DNA from: Colletes latitarsis
Taxonomy: Eukaryota > Arthropoda > Insecta > Hymenoptera > Colletidae
Assembly: GCF_051014445.1 (NCBI RefSeq)
Contig: NC_135136.1
Coordinates: forward strand, 29,530,001 to 29,594,000
Direction of reading: 5' to 3'
DNA: 64,000 nucleotides
Part shown: in pieces, positions 49,607 through 59,561 of the stretch
Layout: each line of letters begins with the position of its first letter
Numbering within the stretch: the stretch's first letter is position 1
Notes under the pieces: generated by a model
What the model saw: only the letters and a program-made list of their open reading frames with translations
The model's database searches: none
Told to the model about the DNA's origin: nothing
Program-made: the position numbers and the translations under genes

Positions 49607-50913
49607 AGAGCATGTTCGGCCACAGGGTGATTCTAAAGGCCAAAATAAGACGAAAATCGAGAACACTAATTTGTTGATGGAGGCTTCATTAAAAAGTTAT
49701 TAACGCTTAAAATTCCGCCCGTACTGAATTTTTTTTTAAAAAGTGGGTAGGATTTCGAGGGTAGGTCTATTCGCCAAAAATTACTGTAATTGACCACCGC
49801 AATTAAACATAATTTTTCCAGAACGATTTGAAATGTTTTAATTTTGTCGAAAAATTTCACACCTCGAATTTTTTTCTCGAAAGTGGGTAGGATTTCGAGG
49901 GTATGTCTAATGACCAAAAATTATTGCCATTGTCCCCCGCAACCGAAAATAATTTTTCGAGAACGATTGGAAATTTTTTAATTTTGTCGAAAAATTTCAC
50001 ACCTATTCGAATTTTTTTCTCGCAAATAGGTAGGATTTCGGGAGTATGTCTATTCACCAAAAATGATTATAATTTACCCCTGCAACCAAAAATAATTTTT
50101 CTAGAACGATTTGAAATTTTTCTTTTACATCAAAAAATTTAGGCACCTACCCCTTGTCGATTTTTCTTAAAAATTCGTTTTTGATTTTTAATAAATTTGT
50201 TTGGCGCTGTACAGAAATTTTGTCTAATACTTTTTCGTAGGTACCTATGAGTTCTACTTCAGAAAAAAGTTTCATTGAAATATATTCACTATTGCAGGAG
50301 TTATGGTTGTTTGAAAATTAGACCATTTTTATGGGGTTTTCCTCATTTTGCGAGGTTAAGGATCAACTTTTCGATTATTTTTGTATTTTCTACATATTCT
50401 TCACTAAAATGCGCATCGTTTGCATTTTGAAACATTAAAATCGTCCCATCCGTTCAGGAGTTATGATGTTTTAAAGATTTGCATGAAATTTCCGGGGGAC
50501 ATTTCTGGCCATACATTATATTTTCGTTTAGGAATTTTTTCCTCAAAACTGAGTAAAATTTTGGGAGTTTGTCTATTCACCAAAAATGCTTGTATTTGAC
50601 TCCTGTAACTAAATATAATTTTTTTACTATGATTTGAAATTTTTTAATTTCGTGTAAAAATTTCAGTACTTACTCGAATTTTTTTCTCGAAAATGGGTAG
50701 GATTTCAGGGGTATGTGTATTCACTAAAAATGTTGTAATTGACCCCTGTTACTAAATATAATTTTTTCAGAATGATTTGAAATTTTTTAATTTAATTTTT
50801 TAATAACTTTTTAATGAAGCCTCAGGCAAGTAATTGATATTTTTTATTTTCGTCTTATTTTGGCCTCTAGAATCTCGCATTAAAATTTTTCCCAGGGTTG
50901 GTCGAACACCCTA
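49607..50913 (-). repeat. Palindromic TIR element, copy F (long form, ~1307 bp, inverted)
   Basis: It has the same layout as copy D but in the opposite direction: tandem ~140-bp units first (GGGTAGGATTTCG repeated), then the shared core (CAGGAGTTATGATG). The left end is damaged (CATGTTCGGCCACAGGG); the right end is GGTCGAACACCCTATA. The internal frames at 49666-50142 are translated repeat units, not genes. Confidence 0.9.
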
Positions 50914-51071
50914 TATAGCTTTAAATAAATTCTGAGACACACACGAATTTATCAATTTGTCTTTGTATTAATTTATGAGCGTTCGTTATAGCGAACAATG
51001 TATGAAAGATTTAAGTTAAAAAATGTGGAACTATTTAAAACACAAAATCGATGAAGACTGTTTCTACTATT

Positions 51072-51300
51072 CTAACTAAAAGTATTTTTATTGAGTTTTA
51101 TTAACAATGTTTCTAATTTCTGTCTCGCATTGTATTTTATACTTTTCTTCGTTATGCATCGAGGTAAGTTGGCATGTAAGTGGCCGTGACCAAATATAGG
51201 CCTTTGAATGTTAATTCTGATATATCTATTCAACCGTACGCCCTGTAATTTGTTTATTGTCATGGCAAACGTTGATCAAACTGGAAATTGAATAAATTCG
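51072..51300 (-). pseudogene. Pif1/Helitron-type helicase fragment (decayed)
   Basis: On the minus strand the frame reads FAMTINKLQG, then NIQRPIFGHGHLHANLPR. This corresponds to helicase motifs V-VI of Pif1 and Helitron helicases (FAMTINKSQGQT ... PVFSHGQLYVALSR), with several key residues changed. A stop and a frameshift lie just upstream. It is the tail of a dead element; which of the two sources it comes from cannot be decided from this piece. Confidence 0.75.
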
Positions 51301-51538
51301 ATCAAATTGAACAGAAATTGCTTTTGCATTTTTTTAAGTATAAAATATTTTTAAAAAGTTAATTTCAATCGGTTAATTAGAAGTTGTGATATCGCGTCAG
51401 TCAGTTTCGAAAATTTAATTTCGAGAAAAACGCGTTTAGAGGTTTTGGTGTTATTATTAACCTCTGAGTACTGTTTCATCCAAATGGCTGTAACTTCGTT
51501 ATATTTATGAATTCTGTGAAATAGCTTGTAATTTGTGT

Positions 51539-51656
51539 GCTTTGTAATTTGTTTATTGTCGTAGCAAAGTTAATCAAACTGGAAATTGAGTAACTTCAAC
51601 GGAATTGAACAGAAATTGCTTTTGCATTTTTGTTAAATATTAAATAATTTAAAAAG
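51539..51656 (-). repeat. Second copy of the helicase-relic segment
   Basis: This segment repeats 51243-51358 with about 85% identity by eye: both contain TGTAATTTGTTTATTGTC, ATCAAACTGGAAATTGA and GAACAGAAATTGCTTTTGCA. Offset is about 296 bp. It shows that part of the helicase relic was duplicated in tandem. Confidence 0.75.
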
Positions 51657-51799
51657 ATCTGTCCATATATTTTATGACAGTAATAGTTGCTATGAAATCT
51701 CAAATTCTAGTTGATTGACATCAAATTTGATATAAATCTTCAGTATGTTTTTTTCTATCTTTTTTTTTTTACACGCAAAAGATAAAACAAAAAATTAGT

Positions 51800-52062
51800 G
51801 ACATTTTAAAGATTCACATGAGATTTTCGGTAATGAATTTTGTTCTCAAAAGTGCGGAGGATTTCAAGGTTATGTGTATTGATCAAAAATGATTGTAATT
51901 GACCCCCGCAACCAAAAATAATTTTTTCAGAATGAGAAATTTTTTAATTTAATTCTTTAATAACTTAACCTCAGTTAAGAAATTGACATTTTTAATTTTC
52001 ATCTTATTTTGTTTTCTAGAATCTCCCATTAAAATTTATCTCAGGGGTGGCCGAACATCTCG
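51800..52062 (-). repeat. Palindromic TIR element, copy G (truncated)
   Basis: Only the end of the core, one ~140-bp unit and the right inverted end remain (CAGGGGTGGCCGAACATCTCG). The other end is missing; the left limit near 51800 is approximate. Confidence 0.8.
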
Positions 52063-52259
52063 TATATTTCATACGTTTTCGATTCACATTTTTTTAATTC
52101 ATTTGAACCGCCAAATTTCAAGTCTGATTTTGGGGGAACCTGAATTTAAAATATTGTTAATAATATCGAACGTGTGCTGTCGTAAAAAGTATCGAAACAG
52201 ATCTACAATATTATTATGAAAGCTGAGTGATTAAATATTATCGACCATGGGCCGTTTCG

Positions 52260-52579
52260 AAGTTGTTTACTGCGAACATAACGGAAACTGATCGTAGGAC
52301 TCCCTTTGTATCTTTTTCTCGCGCCGAACCGGCCGAGCATACCTAGTCTCGTTCCGCGTTTCGGTGATTCAGTGCATCCGTGACAGTCGGCTGGTAACAA
52401 GGTCCGGCGGTCCGGTCGTTCGCCTTGTCTCGAGTTTACGTAGTGCAGAGCGCGCGGTCCGCCGACGCGTTTGTGGTGTTGCTCTCGCCCGTATAGGTTA
52501 TGTCATCGCGTGTACATGCCGTTTTTCGTTGCACACAACGACGATTGTTGGATCGAGCATCAGCATCGGAGGTGGAAGG
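52260..52579 (+). promoter_or_regulatory. CpG-rich 5' leader of DAGL first exon 1b
   Basis: GC and CpG rise from about 52310 (TCGCGCCGAACCGGCCGAGC) to the ATG at 52580. This is probably a second promoter with 5' UTR. Confidence 0.55.
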
Positions 52580-52674
52580 ATGCCGAGCCTCGTCGCATTT
52601 GGCAGACGCTGGAGAGTCGGCAGCGATGATCTGTTCTTACCGGCCGTCACCTTGGCTTGCATTCATTTATTCGA
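52580..52674 (+). CDS. Diacylglycerol lipase, alternative first coding exon 1b
   Basis: The exon encodes MPSLVAFGRRWRVGSDD then LFLPAVTLACIHLF. It aligns without gaps to exon 1a and to DAGL N-termini. It has the same length (95 bp), the same phase (ends GA before GTAAGT) and its own CpG-rich leader. No other lipase exon is visible between 45439 and 52580, so exon 1b is best read as a second, alternative first exon of one gene rather than part of a tandem paralogue. The FGRRW variant is nearer to DAGL-beta N-termini (MPGMVLFGRRW). The remaining exons lie beyond 64000. Confidence 0.87.
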
Positions 52675-55600
52675 GTAAGTGCGAGCGTACGCAAGCGCAA
52701 CGTGGCGTTTCGCGTACGATTATCAATTTCGAGCTGTCGTCTCGCTGCATTTTTAAGCCCAAGGCACTCTGAGACCGATCGACAGATAGATTTATCCGTC
52801 GCGTGTACTTGTCACCGTCTAGTTTTCTCTCGTCTACTTTGATCGATGAACGAATTCGATCCGAAGAACCTTTTTCCCCCAACCCCTTCGTTCGAGTTCG
52901 ACGATCGACGTTTCGTGACATTTGAGATTTCGAGCGGTCGGGGGCGTTTCAGGGTGAGAAGCGAGATTTCTGTGCTTCGATTCGACGAGATCGCGTGCGT
53001 ACAACTAAACTGCCTCGGGGCGAACGAAACGTCTCGTTCCATCTGATATACCTCTACGGGTATACGTTTTTATTTTCGATACTTGGTTTCGCGAAAACAA
53101 TGCAGTTACGTCTGTTGTTGACTTCGTAGAAATAATAAGCAAACTCTTCTTATCTTATCAAACGTACAGCCCGTATAATAAAAACGTGAGTTAGACATCT
53201 GTGTAAACACTAATTGGTTTTTTGTAAAGTTCATTTAAATAACTGATAGCATTACAAAATAGTTTCACAACGTTTGGACTCCTTTTCGATCTATGAAACT
53301 TGGAATTTTCTATTGAATTTAAAATTATCAATGTTGGATTGGTCTTGGAGGTAGAATTGTCTATTCTTCAAAATCATTTGATCTTACATCCCTCGATTTG
53401 TATTTGTAGAATTGAATTGAAGAAAAAGTTTATAATAAAGACAATAAAAAAAAATAAAAAGAAAGAAACATAAATTGAAAGTCAGGTTCAATTGATGTAA
53501 TGTATTAATCACACATTTAAAAGCTTGAATAATGCAAACATGCTGCTTGAAGCTCATGCATTTGTAATTAGATGGATACAGCCATGCATACGAGATCGAG
53601 GCCATTAATTTCAGTAATTTTATAATTAATAATAAATAAAGAGTCAACAAAGTTGAAGTGAATTTTTAAATTCGATTATCTTGATAATTACGACAAAAAT
53701 TAAAAACTTTTCTTATTGTTTTGGAATCATCTCTCCACCCCTTTGTCGTTTGTATATATTATTTTTTTCACATAGATTTGATTGATGTGTTGTAGTTTGT
53801 ACCAATATTTAAACGTATTTCCAGACTTTTCAAAGTTTAGAAAGTTGTTGATTTTATATGTTTGTATCATAATATTACCTTTTCGTATAATTTATAACAA
53901 TCGTATCAGTAATCTGTCGAAAGTAAGCTTTTCGATGCTTGAACTAATGACATAGGTGTACCAAATAAAAATTATTTTAGTTTAAACAAAATTTCTTTTT
54001 ATTATTTTCTTTTGCAAGTGTTTTAAATAAATGCGATTTAATATCAGGGCCAAATTGAAAAATTCGAATAAAATGAAAATAAAGACTTATTTGTTCTCTT
54101 AACTGACAAATTTTTGACAAATTTTATTACATTTGAAATGTAGTCATGACCTACTGTGTATTAAACGTAAAGCATTATAGATAATATATGTATATAAAAT
54201 GAAGTAAAATTTTTCATACATTTTAGTAAAATAATGAATGTGAAATTCAAGCATTTATACAATTTTGCAAAAAACAATATAGATTCTCGTAATCACATTA
54301 AAAATTACTGAATTGTGCTATTTATCGAATACATAGGAAACTTTAAGTTCTAAAGAAAATGATAATATATCGTTTGAACACGTCGCATTAATTTTTTCTA
54401 CGTAACGCGTATTTTATCGCTCTCTGCTCTATGTTATCGAAACTTATTAGCGTCGGAAGAGTTGCAAGATATAAAATAATTACAAGCGGATTACGGTAAC
54501 GTGGATAATATCGATCATCCAACTCGAGTGTGAGATAGGTGTGTACATGACGTCGAGAATTTTTGCACGTCGTTTGAACAGCCTGATCTCGAAGAAAAAC
54601 TTTTATCGAACGGGACGCGAAACTTCATCGAAATAACCGCGATCGTATATATTATATATCTACAAGTTCTGATATATTTTATCGGAGTATCGTCGTCGTA
54701 TTATATCTTTAAACCTGTAATGCGTTAGAGATAACCTTTCAAAGTTCCTTACGGATGAAAATGTATGAACGAACAACTAAGTAAGTGATATTTATACAAT
54801 TTCAAAGGGTTAAATTTTAGGAAATACATTTTTTATGCAGAAAATGTAAACATACGTCTTACGTATATATATTCTCGATGCATTTTTCAGCAGGTATCCA
54901 ACGAAACATTACTTCCCCGCCGCAACTATCGCTTATAAAACGTGATGAAACTCGCATGCAACATTCATTGCGTATTTTCAAAGAAAAAGTTGCGGAGTAG
55001 GTTCGACCTATATTTGAAACTCTATTAAAATTCAAATATGTTACAATGAAGTTTCTTCCATGAAACCTCGATAGCCGTGGTTGATATCTTTCGCCAGCCT
55101 TGAACAATATAAATACCTTGAAAGTCACGATTCTGGCTGTGATATTAAATTTATACATATCTATAAATTTCACGCGTAGTTTGGGTTAGACAATAAAATT
55201 CAATAGAAATTATTTGTATGGCTCGTAAACATAAATAACGTACGAAACGTTAGTAGATGCTAAAATGTAAGTACCAGTTATAAAACGTGTATTAAAACGT
55301 ATTATTGAACACTAAATCATTCTCGTTGATAGTTTAGTAATGCTTATTGCGTGACGATTCTATTTGCCACGAATATTCCGTTGTATCTTCGATTTGCCAT
55401 CTACTTGTATTTTGTTGACATAAAAATACCTAACACCTATAAACTGAATGGATGATGTTCTTTTTCATGATAATTCTCAATCGCATATCTCACGTTTGAA
55501 GGGCATACAAGCTGAAGTATGTACATGCTTCGAGTTGGAATTCAGTCGCATTCAGCATACCTACTTCCCACGTTCATCCTTCATCTTTGACTACCGTCTT

Positions 55601-56309
55601 TTTTATCTTCTTAACGCGTTGAGCCTGACAATAGCACTCTCATCCTGCCATTAAAATCAGTAAGCCTCAATAGGAGCCATGTTAAGTTTCTAGTAAGGGA
55701 TGAATGACGACGAATAAATTAAAAACGATTTTAATATAAAATAAAGTATTGACTGGTTCCTCGATTTTTTGTTTTTTCTTTTGCATCTAGAACATGATAT
55801 ATGTCAAGGAAACTATTTGAAAAAATATTTTAAGCCTGTAACTTTATTAATTTTGTGAATCCAGATTATTTTCGAGAGTATATAACATTCAGGAAATTAA
55901 ATAAAAAAAAAGTTGTTAACGGTTCGAGACTAGAATACTCCCTTGGAAGATTGAGTTGTATGAAAAAATGTCGGTGAAAAGAATTTCTGGATTGGTATTA
56001 ACGTTGAAAAAAGATTTTCGTACTCATGGATGAAAGCAAAATTGTGTTTTATCGGATTTCCCAGTTCTTATTTGGACGAATCTGGCTTTAGTCCAGTTCT
56101 TCATTTCCTATTTATCACAGATTCGTAACAGCATCAATATTGAGAAGAGAGGTGACCTCTGTCCATCAAAAGTGCGGTAGTTAACCACAAGAATGCTAAA
56201 TAGTGGCAATATTGCGGCGATATATTTTACGTTATTGTATTTTAATTTTTTATTAAATATTTCATATTGTAATGGGAAGGTTAATACAAACGAAGCAAGA
56301 TCAGGTATG
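52675..56309. other. Intron-like gap after DAGL exon 1b
   Basis: GC is still high to about 53045, as expected at the edge of a promoter islet, then the sequence becomes AT-rich. No coding exon is recognised. A GC-richer patch at about 54400-54650 without ORF support could be a conserved intronic element. Confidence 0.45.
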
Positions 56310-56525
56310 GTTTCAAGAATATATTTCGCAGCTTGACAACTCTGGAAGGCCCTCTCGCAACGACTGACTCTGCAAAGCGAGCTTTCCTTGCTTCAGCCCC
56401 ACGATTTTGGGTTTCTTTTGTCCGCTAAGAAGTAGGCATTTGGGAAAGGCCCAGCGCCTACTTCTCCTACGCCGTTCCGCTGCATGGGCCACCCACATTC
56501 CGTAGCCTAGCGCGTAGGGACCCTT
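56310..56525. other. Isolated GC-rich islet of unknown nature
   Basis: This ~215-bp block is GC-rich with sharp edges in very AT-rich DNA. The minus strand is open for 61 codons (MWVAHAAERRRRSRRW ...), but the composition looks like translated non-coding DNA. It does not show tRNA or rRNA structure that I can recognise. It could be a fragment of a foreign or repeated element. Confidence 0.45.
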
Positions 56526-56939
56526 ACAATATTGTTATACTTTGTCATATAATATTACATATCACAAATAAACAATCAACGAAATACGTTTCATCTAACA
56601 AATCGATACGGGCCATACAAAATTTTGTAACTTCCATAATGTTGAAAAAAAATGATTATATATTATGGCTTAATAGTATTTTTTAGATCCAATAAAATAT
56701 TCGTAAAGAAATATAAGAAATTTTCAGGTTCCAAAATTACACAATGTTTATTGATAAATTAATACAAGAAGCAAATTGAAGATTCATAAATTATAAGTCA
56801 TAAAATACTAAAATAATAGTCATAGAATATAATAATAAAAGATTATAATAAAAGTTAGAATACTGAAATAATTTCATGTTATTTTAGAGTAACAAAATCC
56901 TAGCAGTATGGCAATAATGTATTATTATACAGGGTGTTC
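56526..56939. other. AT-rich gap
   Basis: I see nothing in this stretch beyond AT-rich low-complexity DNA. Confidence 0.5.
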
Positions 56940-58011
56940 GGCCACCCCTTGGAAAAAATTTGAATGGGAGATTCTAGAGGCCAAAATGAGACGAAAATCA
57001 AGAACACCAATCTTTTGATTGAGGCTTCCTTAAAAACTTATTAACGTTTAAAGCTCCATACCGACCAAAAATTTTATCGGCGAAATTAAAAAATTTTAAA
57101 TCATTCTGAAAAAATTATTTTCAGTTGCGGGAGTCAATTACAATTATTTTTGGTGAATAGACATACCTCCAAAATCCTACGCAGTTTCGAGAAAAGAATT
57201 CGAGTAAGTGCTGAAAATTTTGGGTGAAAAAAAAGAATTTCGAATGGTATTCAAAATTATTTTTAGTTGCAGGGGCCAATTACAAGCATTTTTGGTCAAC
57301 AAAAATAACCCCGAAATTGTACTCAGTTTCGAGAAAAAAATTCCTTACCGAAATTATAATTTCTGGCCAGAAATGTCTACCCGAATTTTCATGTGAATCT
57401 TTAAAACATTATAACTTCTGAACGGATTGAAGGATTTTAATGTTTCAAAAGGAAAACGACGCGTATTTTGGTGGAGAATATGTAGAAATACTAACAATAT
57501 TGAAAAAGTTGTTCCTTGACCCCGTAAAGTGAGAGAAACCCCATAAAAATGGTCCAATTTTTAAACAACCATAACTCCTACAATAGTGAATATATTTCAA
57601 TGAAACTTTTTTCTGAAGTAGAGCTCGTGGGTACCTACAAAAAAGTATTAGACAACTTTTCTGTAGGGCGTCAAACAAAATTACTAAAAATGAAAAAGGA
57701 ATTTTTGAGAATAATCGACAGGGGGTAGGTGCCTAAATTTTTCGACGAAAAAAAAAATTTCAAATCGTTCTGGAAAAATTATTTTCTGTTGCAGGGGTCA
57801 ATTACAAGCATTATTGGTGAATAGACATACCCCCAAAATCCTATGCACTTGTGAGAAAAAAATTCGTGTAGGTGGAGAAATTTTATTAATAATTTTGTTA
57901 ATAACTTTTTAACGAGACCACAATCAACAAATTGGTATTCTTGATTATCGGCTTATTTTTGCTTGTAGAATTGCTCATTAAAATTTTTCCCAGAGGTGGC
58001 CAAACACCTTG
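56940..58011 (+). repeat. Palindromic TIR element, copy H (long form, 1072 bp)
   Basis: The ends are CAGGGTGTTCGGCCACCCC and GAGGTGGCCAAACACCTTG, flanked by TA. The core (CATTATAACTTCTGAACGG) and tandem units are shared with copies D, E and F. Frames inside are broken and not conserved. Confidence 0.92.
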
Positions 58012-59143
58012 TATATTATGTTATATTATCCCATTAGGAATTGAAGGGTTAAGAAAGAAATTTCCTATTTGTAGCAATACAAATTTTCTACAAAATCTAT
58101 TGAGAAGTATATTATGTACACATAATATAGTATAAAGAACATGGTAAATATCTGATTTTTGTCGTTTTTATGGACAAACTGAGAAAAAGGGGTATCTTAT
58201 TTTACATTGTTTTTTGAAAGAGGTCTTTTACAGAGTTTGAAACGGAGAAGAGATCTCATTTACTGTAGTATTCTTCTACTAATTTGCAATGGAAAATACG
58301 TTCGAATTGGGGATAGTGGAGCTAGCAACGCAATTCACGGATAATAAGGATTGTCTCGCAAACAGCCCGAGGAAAGCTTCTGTTTCCATTTACGACATTT
58401 CTCACTTTTCTGCCGAGAATCTTCGAGATGTCGTTCCATAGGGTTCGTTTGCGACGGTAAATAGATTTGGCGTGAACCCGACCGCGACGTCGTATAAACT
58501 CGTCGGGTTTCCTCGGTAGTAGCAAACCGTCACTAGATACGCGAATTCAGTTCCTTCGGTAGGGTGCACTTTTCTCTTTCCGTTTTCAGCCAGGTACTTC
58601 ATCTTCCTTTTTTCACCCTCTTTTATTTTATGGAAAGTTCGTGGAAACAGGGATACGCAAAAGAACACGTTTGGAATTCGATTAAATTTCAAATTTGCCA
58701 TGGGGAAGCGTCGTCTTCGTCAGCACGCGAACCTTCAACGATGTAAATTCCATGGGAAACGGCCGTAACATTGAAGAGGAACTTGGGAACTAACTGCAAA
58801 CGCAATCGATAAAACTTGATCTTTACGTCTAGCCACTACGAAACAATGTTTAGCATTTTCAGTCCAGCGCTATTTATTATAAGACGTCGCTATCGTCGGA
58901 GTACTATTTACATTATCATAATACTATTAAGTATAATAATATTTTCTGGATTGGCTTTACCCACGAGTCCATCAGAAAATCTTAGCTGAAAGTGGGTGTA
59001 GTTATAAAATGTACAAGAAATAACATTGAATGATTAAATAAATAATTTGCTTGAGAAATATGATACGAATGAAATAAATGTACAAGGATAAAAGTTTACA
59101 TTCTTGTAGTACACATTCAATTAATATTTTATTACTAAGTATA
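58012..59143. other. Gap with a GC-richer patch
   Basis: There is no supported gene. A patch at about 58320-58745 has higher GC with many CpG and is open on both strands without a known domain; it could be a conserved intronic element or enhancer of the lipase gene. Confidence 0.4.
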
Positions 59144-59561
59144 CAGGATTCGACTAGCCCTGGAAAAAATTTTAATGGGAGATTCTAGAGGCCAAAATAA
59201 GACAAAAATCAAGAATATCAATTTGTTGATTGGGGCTTTGTTAAAAAGTTATTAACGTTTAAAGTTTCGCCTGTAAAACGACAATCTGCGAACAGCTGCA
59301 TGCATGCGATAGTGGTTTTCACTCAGCATGAGAAACTCTACGACGTTTCGACAGCCTTACAGTTTTGTGAGTGAGAACCACTAGGACTGACCTGCCAAAA
59401 CCTATTAGGCGCGCGCAGCTGTCCGCAGATTGCCGTTTTGCAGGCGGAACTTTAAACGTTAATAACTTTTTAACGAAGCCTGAATCAACAAATTGGTATT
59501 CTTGATTTTGGCCCCTAGAATTTTTTATTAAAATTTTTCCCAAGAGTGCCCAAACACCCTG
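59144..59561. repeat. Palindromic TIR element, copy I, with a second nested inverted repeat
   Basis: The outer ends are CAGGATTCGACTAGCCC and GTGCCCAAACACCCTG, flanked by TA. The middle is not the usual core but a second palindrome: left CTGTAAAACGACAATCTGCG, right (minus strand) CTGCAAAACGGCAATCTGCG. Confidence 0.85.

Noticed and set aside
49666..50142. ORFs of 60-85 codons on both strands inside repeat F
   Set aside because: They are translations of the ~140-bp tandem units; frames are not conserved in the other copies.
53384..53650. 88-codon minus-strand ORF after DAGL exon 1b
   Set aside because: It is Leu/Phe/Tyr-rich and of chance composition, on the wrong strand for the lipase, with no conserved motif.
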